Notes: generated from the letters alone by a model not told the origin. 64,000 bases of DNA from Halomonas smyrnensis AAD6 (GCF_000265245.1 NZ_AJKS02000003.1:1-64000); one strand, 5' to 3'. Positions 25,474 through 34,465 are shown, counted from the stretch's first letter. Translations and numbers: made by a program.

Positions 25474-25962
25474 TCACCCAGGGGCTAGCAGAAGCGCCAC
25501 GGCGTACATCGACACACCAAAGACCCCGTGCCCGGCCACGCTTTTCCACCGGGCGACCCAGGGCCTGGCACTCTTCGCGGCGGCGACGCCCTGCCCCATT
25601 CCCGGCATCATGACGAGAAAGGGCAACACCAGCAGCATGAGCGCGAACACCAGCGGCTCGACCAGGGTGGGCGAGGACAGCCAGTCGCTGCCCGTCATGG
25701 CGACCAGGCCCACGCCGTAACCCGCCCCGATCACATAATGCACGCCCCAGCCGATGGCGGCCTCGCCCGCCACTGGCGCGGCTTCGGCAAGCCGAGGCTG
25801 AACGAACTGGCCGTGCCGCATGAGCCCGACCCAACGTCCGACCAACGCCCAACGGGTCATCGGCACCCGCAACCCGTTGGCCATCCCCCAGGCGTAGACA
25901 TCAAGCAACAGCGTGCCCCCTACGCCGATCACGGCTCCCGCTACCAGACTTTCCCAGACCAT
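25474..25962 (-). CDS. DUF2938 family membrane protein
   Basis: A 162-residue protein with about four membrane helices that matches the DUF2938 pattern: an N-terminal helix with GVGGTLLLDVYAWGM, an RWALVGRWVGLMRHGQF loop, GEAAIGWGVHYVIGAGYG, and two C-terminal helices. Function unknown. The ATG at 25962 is preceded by GAGGG five bases upstream; the longer frame to 26139 crosses the promoter region. It is divergent from a LysR gene (26260), and genes of this family often sit beside a regulator in this way. Confidence 0.8.
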   Translation of the reverse strand: MVWESLVAGAVIGVGGTLLLDVYAWGMANGLRVPMTRWALVGRWVGLMRHGQFVQPRLAEAAPVAGEAAIGWGVHYVIGAGYGVGLVAMTGSDWLSSPTLVEPLVFALMLLVLPFLVMMPGMGQGVAAAKSARPWVARWKSVAGHGVFGVSMYAVALLLAPG

Positions 25963-26259
25963 ACCGTCCCTCTTTCTCGCTCTGCTTCGGGCCACCATCG
26001 CAATGGGCAGCTCCCCGTTTATCCGTGGCGTCCGGCCATCACTCCGCCATCGACATCCCAGAGGGCGCCCATGACGATGCCGGCCTCTCATGTCATGGAA
26101 GATTGAAAATAAAAACTTTTCTTCAAGCGTCTCGATCATCGATGCTGAAGGCGGCCAGACACATCACACCTCCGGCCTATCGGGGTGAATTTTTCAATGC
26201 TTCTGCGTTCGCGACAAACGAGATAATGCGTGCAAAAACTAAAGAAAAACTTTATCGAC

Positions 26260-27171
26260 ATGGCCACTCCCGCACACCTCAACGCGTTACGCGCCTTCGA
26301 GGCCAGCGCACGACATGCCAGCTTTTCAGCCGCCGCCAGGGAACTGAACGTCACACCCGCTGCGGTAGGCCAGCTGGTCAAGACGCTAGAAGACTGGCTG
26401 GGTACCCCGCTGTTCCATCGGGCCAGCAGCGGCAAGGCACGGCTGATCCTTACCGCGAGGGCGGAACGTGCCCTGCCCGACATTCGCGCGGGTCTCGACA
26501 GCCTGGCGACGGGGGTGCAAATACTGCGAGAAACGGACGAGAGGCAGGTGCTGACCGTCACCGTCAGCCCCGCCTTTGCCGCCAAGTGGCTGCTGCCGAG
26601 GATCGAGCGCTTTCATCACGCCTGGCCCGAGCTGGATCTACGACTGGACACCCAACACCGGCCGCTGGATCTGGCCGCACATGGCATTGACGCAGGGATT
26701 CGCTATGGCGCGGGTCACTGGCCCGGGCTGCTGGCGACAAGACTCATGGAGGAAGAGGTCTATCCGGTGTGTGCGCCCGCCTTGCTGGAGAACGGCGGCC
26801 CCTTGAACCATCCGAACGACCTCGCCGGGAAGGTCTTCATCCACGACCTTTCCATGCAGGGTCATCGCGACTTCCCCACCTGGCAGGCATGGCTGACCAA
26901 GGCGGGTGTTCCCCAGGTGAACAACGGCCGCGGCATGCAGATCAACAACTCGGCCGCCATCCTCCAGGCGGCGATCGACGGGCATGGCATCGCCCTTGCC
27001 CGCAGCGTGATGGTTCACGACGACATCAAGGCGGGTCGGCTGGTGCGTTTGTTCCCGAGCCTCCGCTATGCCTCGCCGCTGGCCTACCACGTTGTCTGCC
27101 GGCCGGAATGCGCCGAGCTGCCACGCTTTACCGCCTTCAGGGACTGGCTGCTGGAGGAGGTGTCGTCATAA
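26260..27171 (+). CDS. LysR family regulator, GcvA-like
   Basis: A 303-residue LysR-type regulator: LNALRAFEASARHASFSAAARELNV (residues 7-31), TPAAVGQLVKTLEDWLG as recognition helix and wing, and FHRASSGKARLILT. The effector domain has LTVTVSPAFAAKWLLPRIERF, typical of the GcvA branch. I use the ATG at 26260; a GTG ten codons earlier is possible and neither has a strong ribosome site. The about 300-base gap to the divergent DUF2938 gene is AT-rich near the LysR start and should hold both promoters. It probably regulates the DUF2938 gene. Confidence 0.85.
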   Translation: MATPAHLNALRAFEASARHASFSAAARELNVTPAAVGQLVKTLEDWLGTPLFHRASSGKARLILTARAERALPDIRAGLDSLATGVQILRETDERQVLTVTVSPAFAAKWLLPRIERFHHAWPELDLRLDTQHRPLDLAAHGIDAGIRYGAGHWPGLLATRLMEEEVYPVCAPALLENGGPLNHPNDLAGKVFIHDLSMQGHRDFPTWQAWLTKAGVPQVNNGRGMQINNSAAILQAAIDGHGIALARSVMVHDDIKAGRLVRLFPSLRYASPLAYHVVCRPECAELPRFTAFRDWLLEEVSS

Positions 27172-27272
27172 GGCGCGGCAGGCGTCACGCCTGCCTTCAG
27201 GGCGCCGCCAGGAGGTCGGCGCCCTGAGATGAACACCACTTGTCACCTAAGCCCGCGTCGGGAGTCGTTGCT

Positions 27273-27318
27273 CTCATGGCGAAAGCAGGTAGACTGGTCT
27301 ACCTACTTTCGCCATGAG
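27273..27318. promoter_or_regulatory. 46-bp near-perfect palindrome, TetR operator
   Basis: Two 22-base arms (27273-27294 and 27297-27318) with a TG centre match at all but one position. The centre GTAGAC-TG-GTCTAC resembles operators of TetR proteins of the LmrA/YxaF type. It ends seven bases before the TetR start codon, so it overlaps the leader and probably the promoter. Confidence 0.75.
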
Positions 27319-27324
27319 GTTCCC

Positions 27325-27912
27325 ATGTCTCGCCTATCGCCCAACGCGCCCGCCAGCGCCCAGCAGCGCCTCATCGAGGCGGCCGCCGAGCTCTTCTACA
27401 ACGATGGCATCACCGCCACCGGCATCGACACCATCGTCAAGCACGCCGGGGTCGCCAAGAAGAGCCTCTATAACAACTTCGCCTCGAAGGCCGCGCTGGT
27501 GGCGACCTACCTCGAGGTACGCCATGCCGAATGGCTGGACCTCTACGCCACGCGGCTGGCACAGGCTCACACCCCACAGGACAGGGTGATGGCCGTCTTC
27601 CTCGCCTACGAGGATCACGCCGAGCACGCCTATTCGCGCGGCTTTCGGGGCTGCGGACTGCTGAATGCGGCGGCCGAACTGCCGGCGGGCGCGGCCGGCA
27701 GGGCCGTGGTGCGACGGCACAAGGAACAGGTCGAGGCCTTGCTGGCGGAACACCTCGAGGCGCTGTTCCAGGACCGGGCACGAGCCCAGCAGATGGCACA
27801 GCACCTGGCCTTCCTGCTCGAGGGGGCCATGGCCCGGGCGGGCCTGGAGGGCGAGAGCGACTGCCTGCGGCAGGCGCGCACCATGGCAGCGGCCATGCTG
27901 GAGGTCGCATGA
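27325..27912 (+). CDS. TetR/AcrR family regulator
   Basis: A 195-residue regulator with its helix-turn-helix at about residues 14-55 (LIEAAAELFYNDGITATGID; HAGVAKKSLYNNFASKAALV). The C-terminal domain has FRGCGLLNAAAELP, a short motif common in the LmrA/YxaF-like branch. The ATG at 27325 is used because an upstream frame to 27229 would be translated through the operator. The stop overlaps the DMT transporter start by four bases (ATGA), so both are cotranscribed and probably autorepressed through the 46-bp palindrome. Confidence 0.88.
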   Translation: MSRLSPNAPASAQQRLIEAAAELFYNDGITATGIDTIVKHAGVAKKSLYNNFASKAALVATYLEVRHAEWLDLYATRLAQAHTPQDRVMAVFLAYEDHAEHAYSRGFRGCGLLNAAAELPAGAAGRAVVRRHKEQVEALLAEHLEALFQDRARAQQMAQHLAFLLEGAMARAGLEGESDCLRQARTMAAAMLEVA

Positions 27913-28853
27913 CAAGGCAGGGCAACGAACGGTTACTGGGCATCCTGACCGTGCTGGTGGCGGCGGTGCTGTGGGGCACGACCGGCACGGCCGCCACCTT
28001 CGCCCCGGATGTCGGAGCGGTCGCCATCGGGGCCGTCGCCATGGGCGGCGGGGGATTGATGCAGGCGATGCTCTCGGCAGGCAGGATTCGCCACCACCGG
28101 TCTCAGCTCAGGACCCACTGGCGCTGGCTCGTGATCGGGGCGGTCGCCGTGGCCATCTACCCGCTCGCCTTCTATGCCTCCATGCGGCTGGCCGGCGTGA
28201 CCATCGGCACGGTGGTCTCCATCGGCTCGGCTCCCCTGCTCTCGGCGCTGATCGAGTCGCGGCTGGACGGGCTGCGCCTCGGGGCACGCTGGATGCTCGG
28301 CGCCGGACTCGGGCTGTCCGGCATGCTGCTGCTGTGCGTGGCCGAGGGGGCGGGACATGTCCCGGCGGGCACGACGACCGACGTGCTCCCGGGCACCCTG
28401 CTCGGCCTGCTCGCCGGCCTCAGCTATGCGCTGTATTCCTGGACGGCACACCGCCTGATGCAGCAGGGCATCCCCTCGCGCGCCGCCATGGGCGCCACCT
28501 TTGGCATCGGCGGCCTGCTGCTGGTGCCGGTCCTGCTGCTGACCGGCGCCCCGCTGCTGGCTTCCTGGAACAACGCCGCCGTCGGTCTCTACATGGCCCT
28601 CGTGCCGATGCTGCTGGGCTATCTCTGCTTCGGGCATGGCCTGGCGAGGGTCCCGGCCAGCACGGCCACCACCATCACCCTGTTCGAACCGGTCGTGGCC
28701 GCCGGCCTGGCGGTGATCATCGTCGGCGAGCGCCTGCCAGCCACCGGCTGGCTGGGCATCGTGCTGATCCTGGCCTGCCTGGTCTGCATCAGCGCACCGG
28801 TGGGACGCACTCGGCCACGCGGCGAAGCGCCACGGCAACAGACCGCTCGCTGA
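27909..28853 (+). CDS. EamA/DMT superfamily transporter
   Basis: A 314-residue membrane protein with ten predicted helices in two EamA repeats. The first repeat includes LTVLVAAVLWGTTGTAATFAP, and the second includes GLLAGLSYALYSWTAHRLMQQ and AVIIVGERLPATGWLGIVLIL, the conserved late motif of RhaT/EamA exporters. GGAGG lies four bases before the ATG. Coupled to the TetR gene by an ATGA overlap. It most likely exports a metabolite or toxic compound whose accumulation releases the TetR protein. Confidence 0.86.
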   Translation: MTRQGNERLLGILTVLVAAVLWGTTGTAATFAPDVGAVAIGAVAMGGGGLMQAMLSAGRIRHHRSQLRTHWRWLVIGAVAVAIYPLAFYASMRLAGVTIGTVVSIGSAPLLSALIESRLDGLRLGARWMLGAGLGLSGMLLLCVAEGAGHVPAGTTTDVLPGTLLGLLAGLSYALYSWTAHRLMQQGIPSRAAMGATFGIGGLLLVPVLLLTGAPLLASWNNAAVGLYMALVPMLLGYLCFGHGLARVPASTATTITLFEPVVAAGLAVIIVGERLPATGWLGIVLILACLVCISAPVGRTRPRGEAPRQQTAR

Positions 28854-28927
28854 CCCACTCGTTCGCCTGCCTGGGCACACCGACCACGGGAATCACCGCC
28901 GAACGGATCGACCCTCGGGCCTCGGCA

Positions 28928-28953
28928 CGGCACCGTCGTCCGACACGGTGCCG
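28928..28953 (+). terminator. hairpin after the DMT transporter gene
   Basis: Arms CGGCACCGT (28928-28936) and ACGGTGCCG (28945-28953) around an eight-base loop, 75 bases after the DMT stop. There is no close T-run. The remainder of 28854-29152 shows no gene. Confidence 0.4.
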
Positions 28954-29152
28954 CGCTCCTTGTCGATCTCTCGGGCCGTCGGACCTTTTCAATTAGCAAA
29001 ATAATCTTTTTCGCCGAGCGGCATTGTCTCATCGCCCCTTCGCCCCCAGTGTCAATGTCACGTCTTCTACTTCTTGGGAGGGAGGGGGCCATCAGCATGC
29101 CGAGAAGCCCCCGATGACATTCAGGGACACTTCACCACGATCAGGAGTCTTC

Positions 29153-29962
29153 ATGACCGCGACAACACTACCCAACCCGGGCTTTGGCACCTTCCGCCTC
29201 GAGGGCGACACCCTGCGAGACAGCCTGACCACGGCCCTGGAGGCGGGCTATCGCCATGTCGATACCGCCCAGTTCTACGGGAACGAAGCCGAGGTCGGTG
29301 ACGTCCTGGCCGACAGCGGCATCGCCCGGGACGAGATCTTCCTCACCACCAAGGTGTGGCATGACCGCCTGGTACCGGGCGACCTGGAAAAGAGCGTGGA
29401 CGAGAGCCTCGAGCGCCTGAAGACCGACTACGTGGACCTGCTGCTCATCCACTGGCCGTCACCGAACGACGAGGTCGCCATGGAGGACTACCTGCCGGCG
29501 CTCCAGAAGGTCAAGGCGGCCGGCAAGGCGCGCCACATCGGCGTCTCCAACTTCACCTGCGCGCAGCTGGACCGTGCCGTGTCGATTCTCGGGCGCGGCG
29601 AGATCCTGACCAACCAGATCGAGGTCCACCCCTTCCTGCAGAACCGCCAGGTGATCGAGAAGTGCCGGGAGCACGGCATCGAGGTGACCGCCTTCATGCC
29701 GCTGGCGGTGGGCAAGGTCATGGAGGATGCGACCCTCAAGCAGATCGCCGAGCGCCATGACGCCAGCCCGGCGCAGGTGGCGCTGGCCTGGCTCAAGGCG
29801 CAGGACATCGTGACCTTCCCCTCCTCCACCAAGGCGAAGAACATCCGCAGCAACCTGGCGGCCTTCGACCTGACGCTCAGCGATGAGGAGATGCAGGCCA
29901 TCGCCGAGCTGGATCGCGGCGAGCGCATCGCCGATCCGGACTTCGCGCCGGACTGGGATTGA
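29153..29962 (+). CDS. dkgB: aldo/keto reductase, 2,5-diketo-D-gluconate reductase B-like
   Basis: A 269-residue NADPH-dependent aldo/keto reductase close in sequence to E. coli DkgB. The catalytic tetrad is visible: Asp and Tyr in DTAQFYGNE (about residues 42-50), Lys in TTKVWHD (about 72) and His in LLIHWPSPNDEV (about 101). VSNFTCAQL and the C-terminal FPSSTKAKNIRSNLAAF form the cofactor site. It reduces methylglyoxal, diketogluconate and other reactive carbonyls in the cytosol. AGGAG stands six bases before the ATG; a frame extending 43 codons upstream has no such site. It stands alone, without an adjacent regulator of its own. Confidence 0.9.
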   Translation: MTATTLPNPGFGTFRLEGDTLRDSLTTALEAGYRHVDTAQFYGNEAEVGDVLADSGIARDEIFLTTKVWHDRLVPGDLEKSVDESLERLKTDYVDLLLIHWPSPNDEVAMEDYLPALQKVKAAGKARHIGVSNFTCAQLDRAVSILGRGEILTNQIEVHPFLQNRQVIEKCREHGIEVTAFMPLAVGKVMEDATLKQIAERHDASPAQVALAWLKAQDIVTFPSSTKAKNIRSNLAAFDLTLSDEEMQAIAELDRGERIADPDFAPDWD

Positions 29963-30118
29963 GCCCCGGAGCCCCGACAAGGGCGTGATCGGGAAGCAGG
30001 AGCGTGACGGGCGCGGTGTCGAAGGGAGATCGAGCCAGCCCGCCACCGCGACAGAATGGCCAGGGAAGGCCATTCACGCGCCCCCGATGGCCCGAGACGC
30101 AGCCGCTGCGACAAGGGA

Positions 30119-30322
30119 AAATACGCCAAAAGAGTCATCTCGCTGTTTTTCCTGCTGAGCTACCTGCCTTTCAGTCTCCCGGTCATCCTGGCCGGCATCG
30201 GCGCCCAGTACGCGGGACTCGTCCCCACGACCATTGGCTTCGCCTCGCTGCTCGTCCTGATCTCCGCCTGGGTCCTGGGGAAGAGCCGATCGCTGGCGTC
30301 TGATACCCCGACCGGCGCGTGA
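30119..30322 (+). pseudogene. C-terminal remnant of an MFS transporter
   Basis: The frame ending at 30322 encodes RVISLFFLLSYLPFSLPVIL followed by a glycine-rich loop and a final hydrophobic helix, which is the pattern of helices 11 and 12 of many small major facilitators (FFxxxYLxxSxPxxxAG). No start codon with a ribosome site or preceding ten helices are present, and the upstream sequence does not continue the similarity. It lies in the 462-base gap between dkgB and the alpha/beta hydrolase gene. I read it as a leftover of a deleted transporter gene; a genuine two-helix small protein is the alternative. Confidence 0.5.
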
Positions 30323-30424
30323 TGGGGTTTCGCGGCGAGCTGGGCGGAAGCGCGTCAGCGCCTGCCAACCCCGCGCTCCCGCTCGTCTCCGATCGGCGAC
30401 CGGGAGCGGCGACTCAAACGGCGG

Positions 30425-31273
30425 CTACCGATTAGCCCCGAGAAACGCCACCAACAAGTCGGCAATCTTCTCGGGCTGATCCTCCGGAGAGAAGTGCCCG
30501 CAGTCATCGATAATGCTCAGCTCTGATCCCGGGATCACCGCATGCAGCTTGTGCGCCCAGTCCACGACCTGCCAGGTGTCGTTCGCGCCCCAGATCAGCT
30601 TGACCGGCAGTTGCCCCAGCTCGGGCAGGCGATCGGCCAGCTCGCTGGTGTGTTTCGGGTCATAGTGGCGCACCTGATGCTGGAACAGGCTCGCCTGGCC
30701 TAGCGGTCCCGAGATGAAATCGAGATAGGTCTCGAGAGCGCCCGCCGAGAACGATGCCTTGTCCTGCACCGTGGAGAGGAGCCACTCGCGGAAATGCGCC
30801 CGATGGTCGGCATCGGGCACCTTGAGCAGTCGCTCCAGTCCCGCCGCCATCTGCTCCCTGGTACGACGAGACGGATAACTGTCGTAGCTCACCACGTCGA
30901 TCATCGTCAGCGAGTGCAGCCGTTCGGGGTGGAAGATGCCGAACCGCTGCGCGATCCCCCCACCGATGTCGTGTGCCACCAGATGAGCGGTCGCGAGCCC
31001 CCAGTGGGCCATCAGCCCCTCCAGGATCGGCACCTGTGCCGATATCGAGGTATCGACGTTCGGATCCCAGGGCCGCTCGGACAGGCCATAGCCCAGCAGG
31101 TCGTAGACATGCACCCGGTAGCCGGCACCCACCAGTCGCGGCACTACGTTGCGCCAAATGAGTGAGGACGAGGGGGTGCCATGCAAGAGAATGACCGGCA
31201 CTCCCTCCCCGTGAACCCCGTAGGCCAGGCGCTTGCCGTCGATCAGGACGTGGTCGGTGACGATATGCTTCAT
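30425..31273 (-). CDS. alpha/beta hydrolase with aspartate nucleophile (epoxide hydrolase/haloalkane dehalogenase-like)
   Basis: A 282-residue alpha/beta hydrolase. The oxyanion motif is ILLHGTPSSS (about residues 28-37). The nucleophile elbow is VAHDIGGG (about 100), with Asp where esterases have Ser, as in haloalkane dehalogenases, fluoroacetate dehalogenases and epoxide hydrolases. The acid is probably in WGANDTW and the histidine is in CGHFSPEDQPE. GGAGA lies five bases before the ATG at 31273. It is divergent from a LysR gene at 31382, with a candidate operator between. A role in hydrolysing an epoxide or halogenated compound is possible, but the substrate is unknown. Confidence 0.85.
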   Translation of the reverse strand: MKHIVTDHVLIDGKRLAYGVHGEGVPVILLHGTPSSSLIWRNVVPRLVGAGYRVHVYDLLGYGLSERPWDPNVDTSISAQVPILEGLMAHWGLATAHLVAHDIGGGIAQRFGIFHPERLHSLTMIDVVSYDSYPSRRTREQMAAGLERLLKVPDADHRAHFREWLLSTVQDKASFSAGALETYLDFISGPLGQASLFQHQVRHYDPKHTSELADRLPELGQLPVKLIWGANDTWQVVDWAHKLHAVIPGSELSIIDDCGHFSPEDQPEKIADLLVAFLGANR

Positions 31274-31324
31274 GCGAATCTCCATGGCGTCTATGTGGTC
31301 GTCATAGGATGGCGCATCGCCTGG

Positions 31325-31371
31325 CATGAAAAAAATGTATTAAAATGATGATTCAATCCACATTTTTCATG
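31325..31371. promoter_or_regulatory. candidate LysR operator and divergent promoter
   Basis: Arms CATGAAAAAAATGT (31325-31338) and ACATTTTTCATG (31360-31371) are inverted repeats, apart from two extra A in the first. The AT-rich spacer and the position between divergent hydrolase and LysR starts suggest an operator with overlapping promoters. Confidence 0.5.
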
Positions 31372-31381
31372 TCGATCCGAG

Positions 31382-32257
31382 ATGAATCCGAAACTCGATA
31401 TCGGGGCACTAGCGGCGCTCTGCGCGATCCGGGACCAAGGCGGCGTGACCCGGGCCGCCGATCACCTGGCCCTCTCGCAATCTGCCGTTTCCCACAAGAT
31501 CAAGCGGCTCGAGGAAGGGTTGGGATGTACGCTGTTGAGCCGCCGGCCTGGCGCCCCACGCTTCACTCCCGAGGGAGAGCGCCTGCTGAGCTATGCCCGC
31601 CGCATCCTCGGGCTTCATGATGAAGCGGTGATGAGCCTCGGCACCGAGCCGTTATCCGGTCGATTGCGGCTGGGGATCACCGAGGACACGACCGGCGGCC
31701 GGCTATCGCACATCCTTGGCCGCTTCACCCGCCTGTATCCGCGGGTCGCGGTTCAGGCCAGCGTGGGCCAGAGCCTCGCCATCGCGGCCCAGCTCGACCG
31801 CGGCGAGCTCGATGTCGCGGTGATGCAGGTGTTCGCACAGGAGCGGCGCCCCACGGATATCGTCTTGTCGGAAGACAGCCTGCACTGGATCAAGTCCCCC
31901 GACCTGCGCCTCGACTGGGGACGCACCATTCCGTTCCTCGCCTTTGACAACGACTGTTTCTATCGCCGTTGGGCGATGAACGCCGAGCCGCTACCGACAC
32001 ATGGCTTCACCACCGTGCTGGAGTGCGCGAGCCTGGCCGGCATTCTGTCGGCGGTCCAGTCAGGCCTCGGCGTCACGCTGCTGAATGCGCGCCATCTGAC
32101 GCCGGCCATCGAGGTAATGTCTGAGGGCTTCCCGGCAGCGCCGCATATCGCCTATGTCATTCGGGTCGGCGATAAGGCCCGGTCACCGGCCGTGCGAACC
32201 CTGGTCGAGGAAATCGCCGGCATCGCGGATTCGGGGCATCCTGACCGCGTCATCTGA
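31382..32257 (+). CDS. LysR family regulator
   Basis: A 291-residue LysR-type regulator with IGALAALCAIRDQGGVTRAADHL (residues 7-29), the recognition helix LSQSAVSHKIKRLEEGLG, and the LLSRRPGAPRFTPEG wing. The effector domain includes RLRLGITEDTTGG and AGILSAVQSGLGVTLLNAR. Divergent from the aspartate-nucleophile hydrolase gene, which it probably controls. The ATG follows a weak purine-rich site. It is convergent with the next LysR gene, whose stop lies 39 bases away. Confidence 0.87.
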   Translation: MNPKLDIGALAALCAIRDQGGVTRAADHLALSQSAVSHKIKRLEEGLGCTLLSRRPGAPRFTPEGERLLSYARRILGLHDEAVMSLGTEPLSGRLRLGITEDTTGGRLSHILGRFTRLYPRVAVQASVGQSLAIAAQLDRGELDVAVMQVFAQERRPTDIVLSEDSLHWIKSPDLRLDWGRTIPFLAFDNDCFYRRWAMNAEPLPTHGFTTVLECASLAGILSAVQSGLGVTLLNARHLTPAIEVMSEGFPAAPHIAYVIRVGDKARSPAVRTLVEEIAGIADSGHPDRVI

Positions 32258-32296
32258 CAGCCGCCCAGGCACGGCATCCCGCTCGGGAGAGCTCTC

Positions 32297-33223
32297 CTAC
32301 CCCTCCACTGCCGGGGACGACTCCAGGGCGGCCTGGATCTGTCCACGCAGCCAACCCCGCAGGCGATCCTCGTGCGTCCGCTGATGCCAGGTCTGGATCA
32401 CCTCGATGCCGCCCAGGAACAGCGGGCAGGGGTGGATCACGAGTCCCGGAACATGGGCCTGGGCATGTGTCGCGACGCTCTCCAGGCAGGTCAGCAACAG
32501 GTCACTGCCGACCACCAGCAGGGGGGGCGCCATGAAGCTCGACAGCCCAGCCACCACCCGCCGCGAGCGTCCGATCTCGGTCAGCTTCTGATCGACGCGA
32601 CCGTGCAGGTCGCCGGTCAGGCTGGTGACCAGGTGCTCGCAGGCCAGGTAGCTCTCCAGATCCAGCGTCTCGCCAATCCGCGGATTGTCCCGGGCCGCCA
32701 GTACCACGAACCCCTCGGTGTGAATGCGCTGCTGGTAGTAGCTGTCGGGAAGCCCCGCATAGAAGCCGGCGATCGCGATGTCGCACTCACCGTTCTCCAG
32801 CTCGGCACGAGGCAAGCGGCCGCGGGTGTTGTGGGTCACCAGCTGCAAACGGGGCGCCTCCCGACGAATCACCGGCAGCAGGCGCGGCAGCAGCAGCTGT
32901 TCCATGTAGTCGGTGGTGTAGAGGTGCACCCGGTCGTCCCGGGCCAGGTAGTCGCTCCCCTCACAGAAGTCGAAGAAGCCCTCGATCCCGGCCACCAGGT
33001 GCTGTACCCGAGGCGCCAGCTCGTGGGCCCGCGGGGTGGGGGCCAGCCCGCGCGGGGCACGCACGAAGAGCGGGTCGGCGAAATCGTGACGCAGCTTGGC
33101 GAGCTTGTGACTGAGGGCCGGCTGGCTGAGGGCCAGCCGCTCCGCCGCCGCCGACACGCTCTTTTCCTGGTAGAGCACGTGAAAGATCAGCAGGAGATTC
33201 AGGTCCTTCCCCGCAATATTCAT
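32297..33223 (-). CDS. LysR family regulator, NodD-like
   Basis: A 308-residue LysR-type regulator that starts MNIAGKDLNLLLIFHVLYQEKS, with recognition helix LSQPALSHKLAKLRHDFADPLF and a wing FVRAPRGLAPTPRAHEL; the DLNLLLIFHVL/DPLFVR pattern is that of the NodD/LinR/LeuO-like branch. The Met at 33223 is chosen over an upstream one at 33289 because family members start with this DLNLL segment. It is divergent, across about 120 bases, from the Gfo/Idh/MocA oxidoreductase gene at 33347, its most likely target. Confidence 0.86.
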   Translation of the reverse strand: MNIAGKDLNLLLIFHVLYQEKSVSAAAERLALSQPALSHKLAKLRHDFADPLFVRAPRGLAPTPRAHELAPRVQHLVAGIEGFFDFCEGSDYLARDDRVHLYTTDYMEQLLLPRLLPVIRREAPRLQLVTHNTRGRLPRAELENGECDIAIAGFYAGLPDSYYQQRIHTEGFVVLAARDNPRIGETLDLESYLACEHLVTSLTGDLHGRVDQKLTEIGRSRRVVAGLSSFMAPPLLVVGSDLLLTCLESVATHAQAHVPGLVIHPCPLFLGGIEVIQTWHQRTHEDRLRGWLRGQIQAALESSPAVEG

Positions 33224-33346
33224 TTCTTGAATACCTGTTATCGAAAAACACAAGTTAACGAATACTGCACCCGTATCTAGCATGGGCACAACTCATGCCG
33301 AGGCCAGTTCTGGCGAGCATGCCCCCGACGTCACGAGAGATCCGTC

Positions 33347-34381
33347 ATGTCATCGTCCTCCCCCTCCTTCACCTTCGCCATCATCGGTAGCGGCATGATC
33401 GCCGGGGTCATGGCCCGTGCCATCCAGGACGCGCCGCAGGCCGACCTGGTCGCGGTGGCCAGCCGTCGCGCCGAGAGCGCCCGCGATTTCGCCCGCGAGC
33501 ACGGCATCGGCCGCGTCTTCGAGACCTGGCAGGAGCTCTTGGCCGCCGACGGCATCGATGCCGTCTATGTCGCCACGCCCACTGCCGTGCGCGAGGAGAT
33601 CGCCCTGGCGGTACTCGACAGCGGGCGCCACCTGATCAGCGAGAAGCCCTTCCTCGATGCGGCCTCCGCCGAGCGGCTGGCCGAGCGCGCCATGGCGAAG
33701 GGGCTGGCCTTCATGGACGCCACTCACTTCACCCATCACCCGCGCACCCAGGAGGTGATCGAGACCCAGCGGACGCGGCTCGGCCATCCCGGCAGCGTCA
33801 ACACCTCCTTCTTCTTCCCGTTCATGGACCGGGACAATATCCGCTTCGATCCCGCCCGGGAGCCCACCGGCGCCATCGGGGACATGGGCTGGTACAACAT
33901 GCGGGCCATCGTCGAGTTCCTGCGCCCGCACGGCGCGCCGGTCCGGGTCGCCGGGCAGGTTCGCCGCGACAAGGACAGCGGCGCGGTCATCCGAGGAGCC
34001 GGCCTGATGGTCTTCGCCGACGGCCAGACCTCGACCTTCGATTTCGGCTACGACGCCGGGGTCTGCCAGATGGACCTGACGATCCTCGGCGAGCATGGTC
34101 TGATCCGGCTCGACGACTACGTGCTCGACTGGAAGGACGGCTTCGCCTTCGATCATCCCGAGCACCCTACCGGCTTCGTGGTGCGCCAGGAGATGGCCGC
34201 TCCCCACGAATTCGAGCGCCACACAAGCGCTCAGGGCCCGCGCCAGGCGGTGCAGCTCGTCGAGCACTTCGTAGCCATGGCCCAGGCACCCGACAGTCCC
34301 GAGCGTGAACAGGCTCGCCAGCGGGCCGTGGCGACCCAGCGCCTGGTGGACGCCTTCGTCGCCAGCGTCGACCACGCCTGA
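33347..34381 (+). CDS. Gfo/Idh/MocA family oxidoreductase
   Basis: A 344-residue NAD(P)-dependent oxidoreductase with an N-terminal Rossmann domain (FAIIGSGMIAGVMARAI, residues 9-25) and the family EKP motif (SEKPFLDAAS, about residues 97-106). The C-terminal half is the alpha/beta substrate domain, with GAIGDMGWYNMRAIVEFL. Substrates of this family include sugars, inositols, biliverdin and trans-dihydrodiols. FMDATHFTHHPR resembles the dihydrodiol/glucose-fructose oxidoreductase branch. It is divergent from the NodD-like LysR gene. Specific reaction not predictable. Confidence 0.87.
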   Translation: MSSSSPSFTFAIIGSGMIAGVMARAIQDAPQADLVAVASRRAESARDFAREHGIGRVFETWQELLAADGIDAVYVATPTAVREEIALAVLDSGRHLISEKPFLDAASAERLAERAMAKGLAFMDATHFTHHPRTQEVIETQRTRLGHPGSVNTSFFFPFMDRDNIRFDPAREPTGAIGDMGWYNMRAIVEFLRPHGAPVRVAGQVRRDKDSGAVIRGAGLMVFADGQTSTFDFGYDAGVCQMDLTILGEHGLIRLDDYVLDWKDGFAFDHPEHPTGFVVRQEMAAPHEFERHTSAQGPRQAVQLVEHFVAMAQAPDSPEREQARQRAVATQRLVDAFVASVDHA

Positions 34382-34465
34382 CCCAGCCCGTCACGCCAAC
34401 CCGTCCAGGCCCCGCACTCCCCCACCGTCGTGAGGGGCCATCACTACGGTCATGGAGTCACCGAA

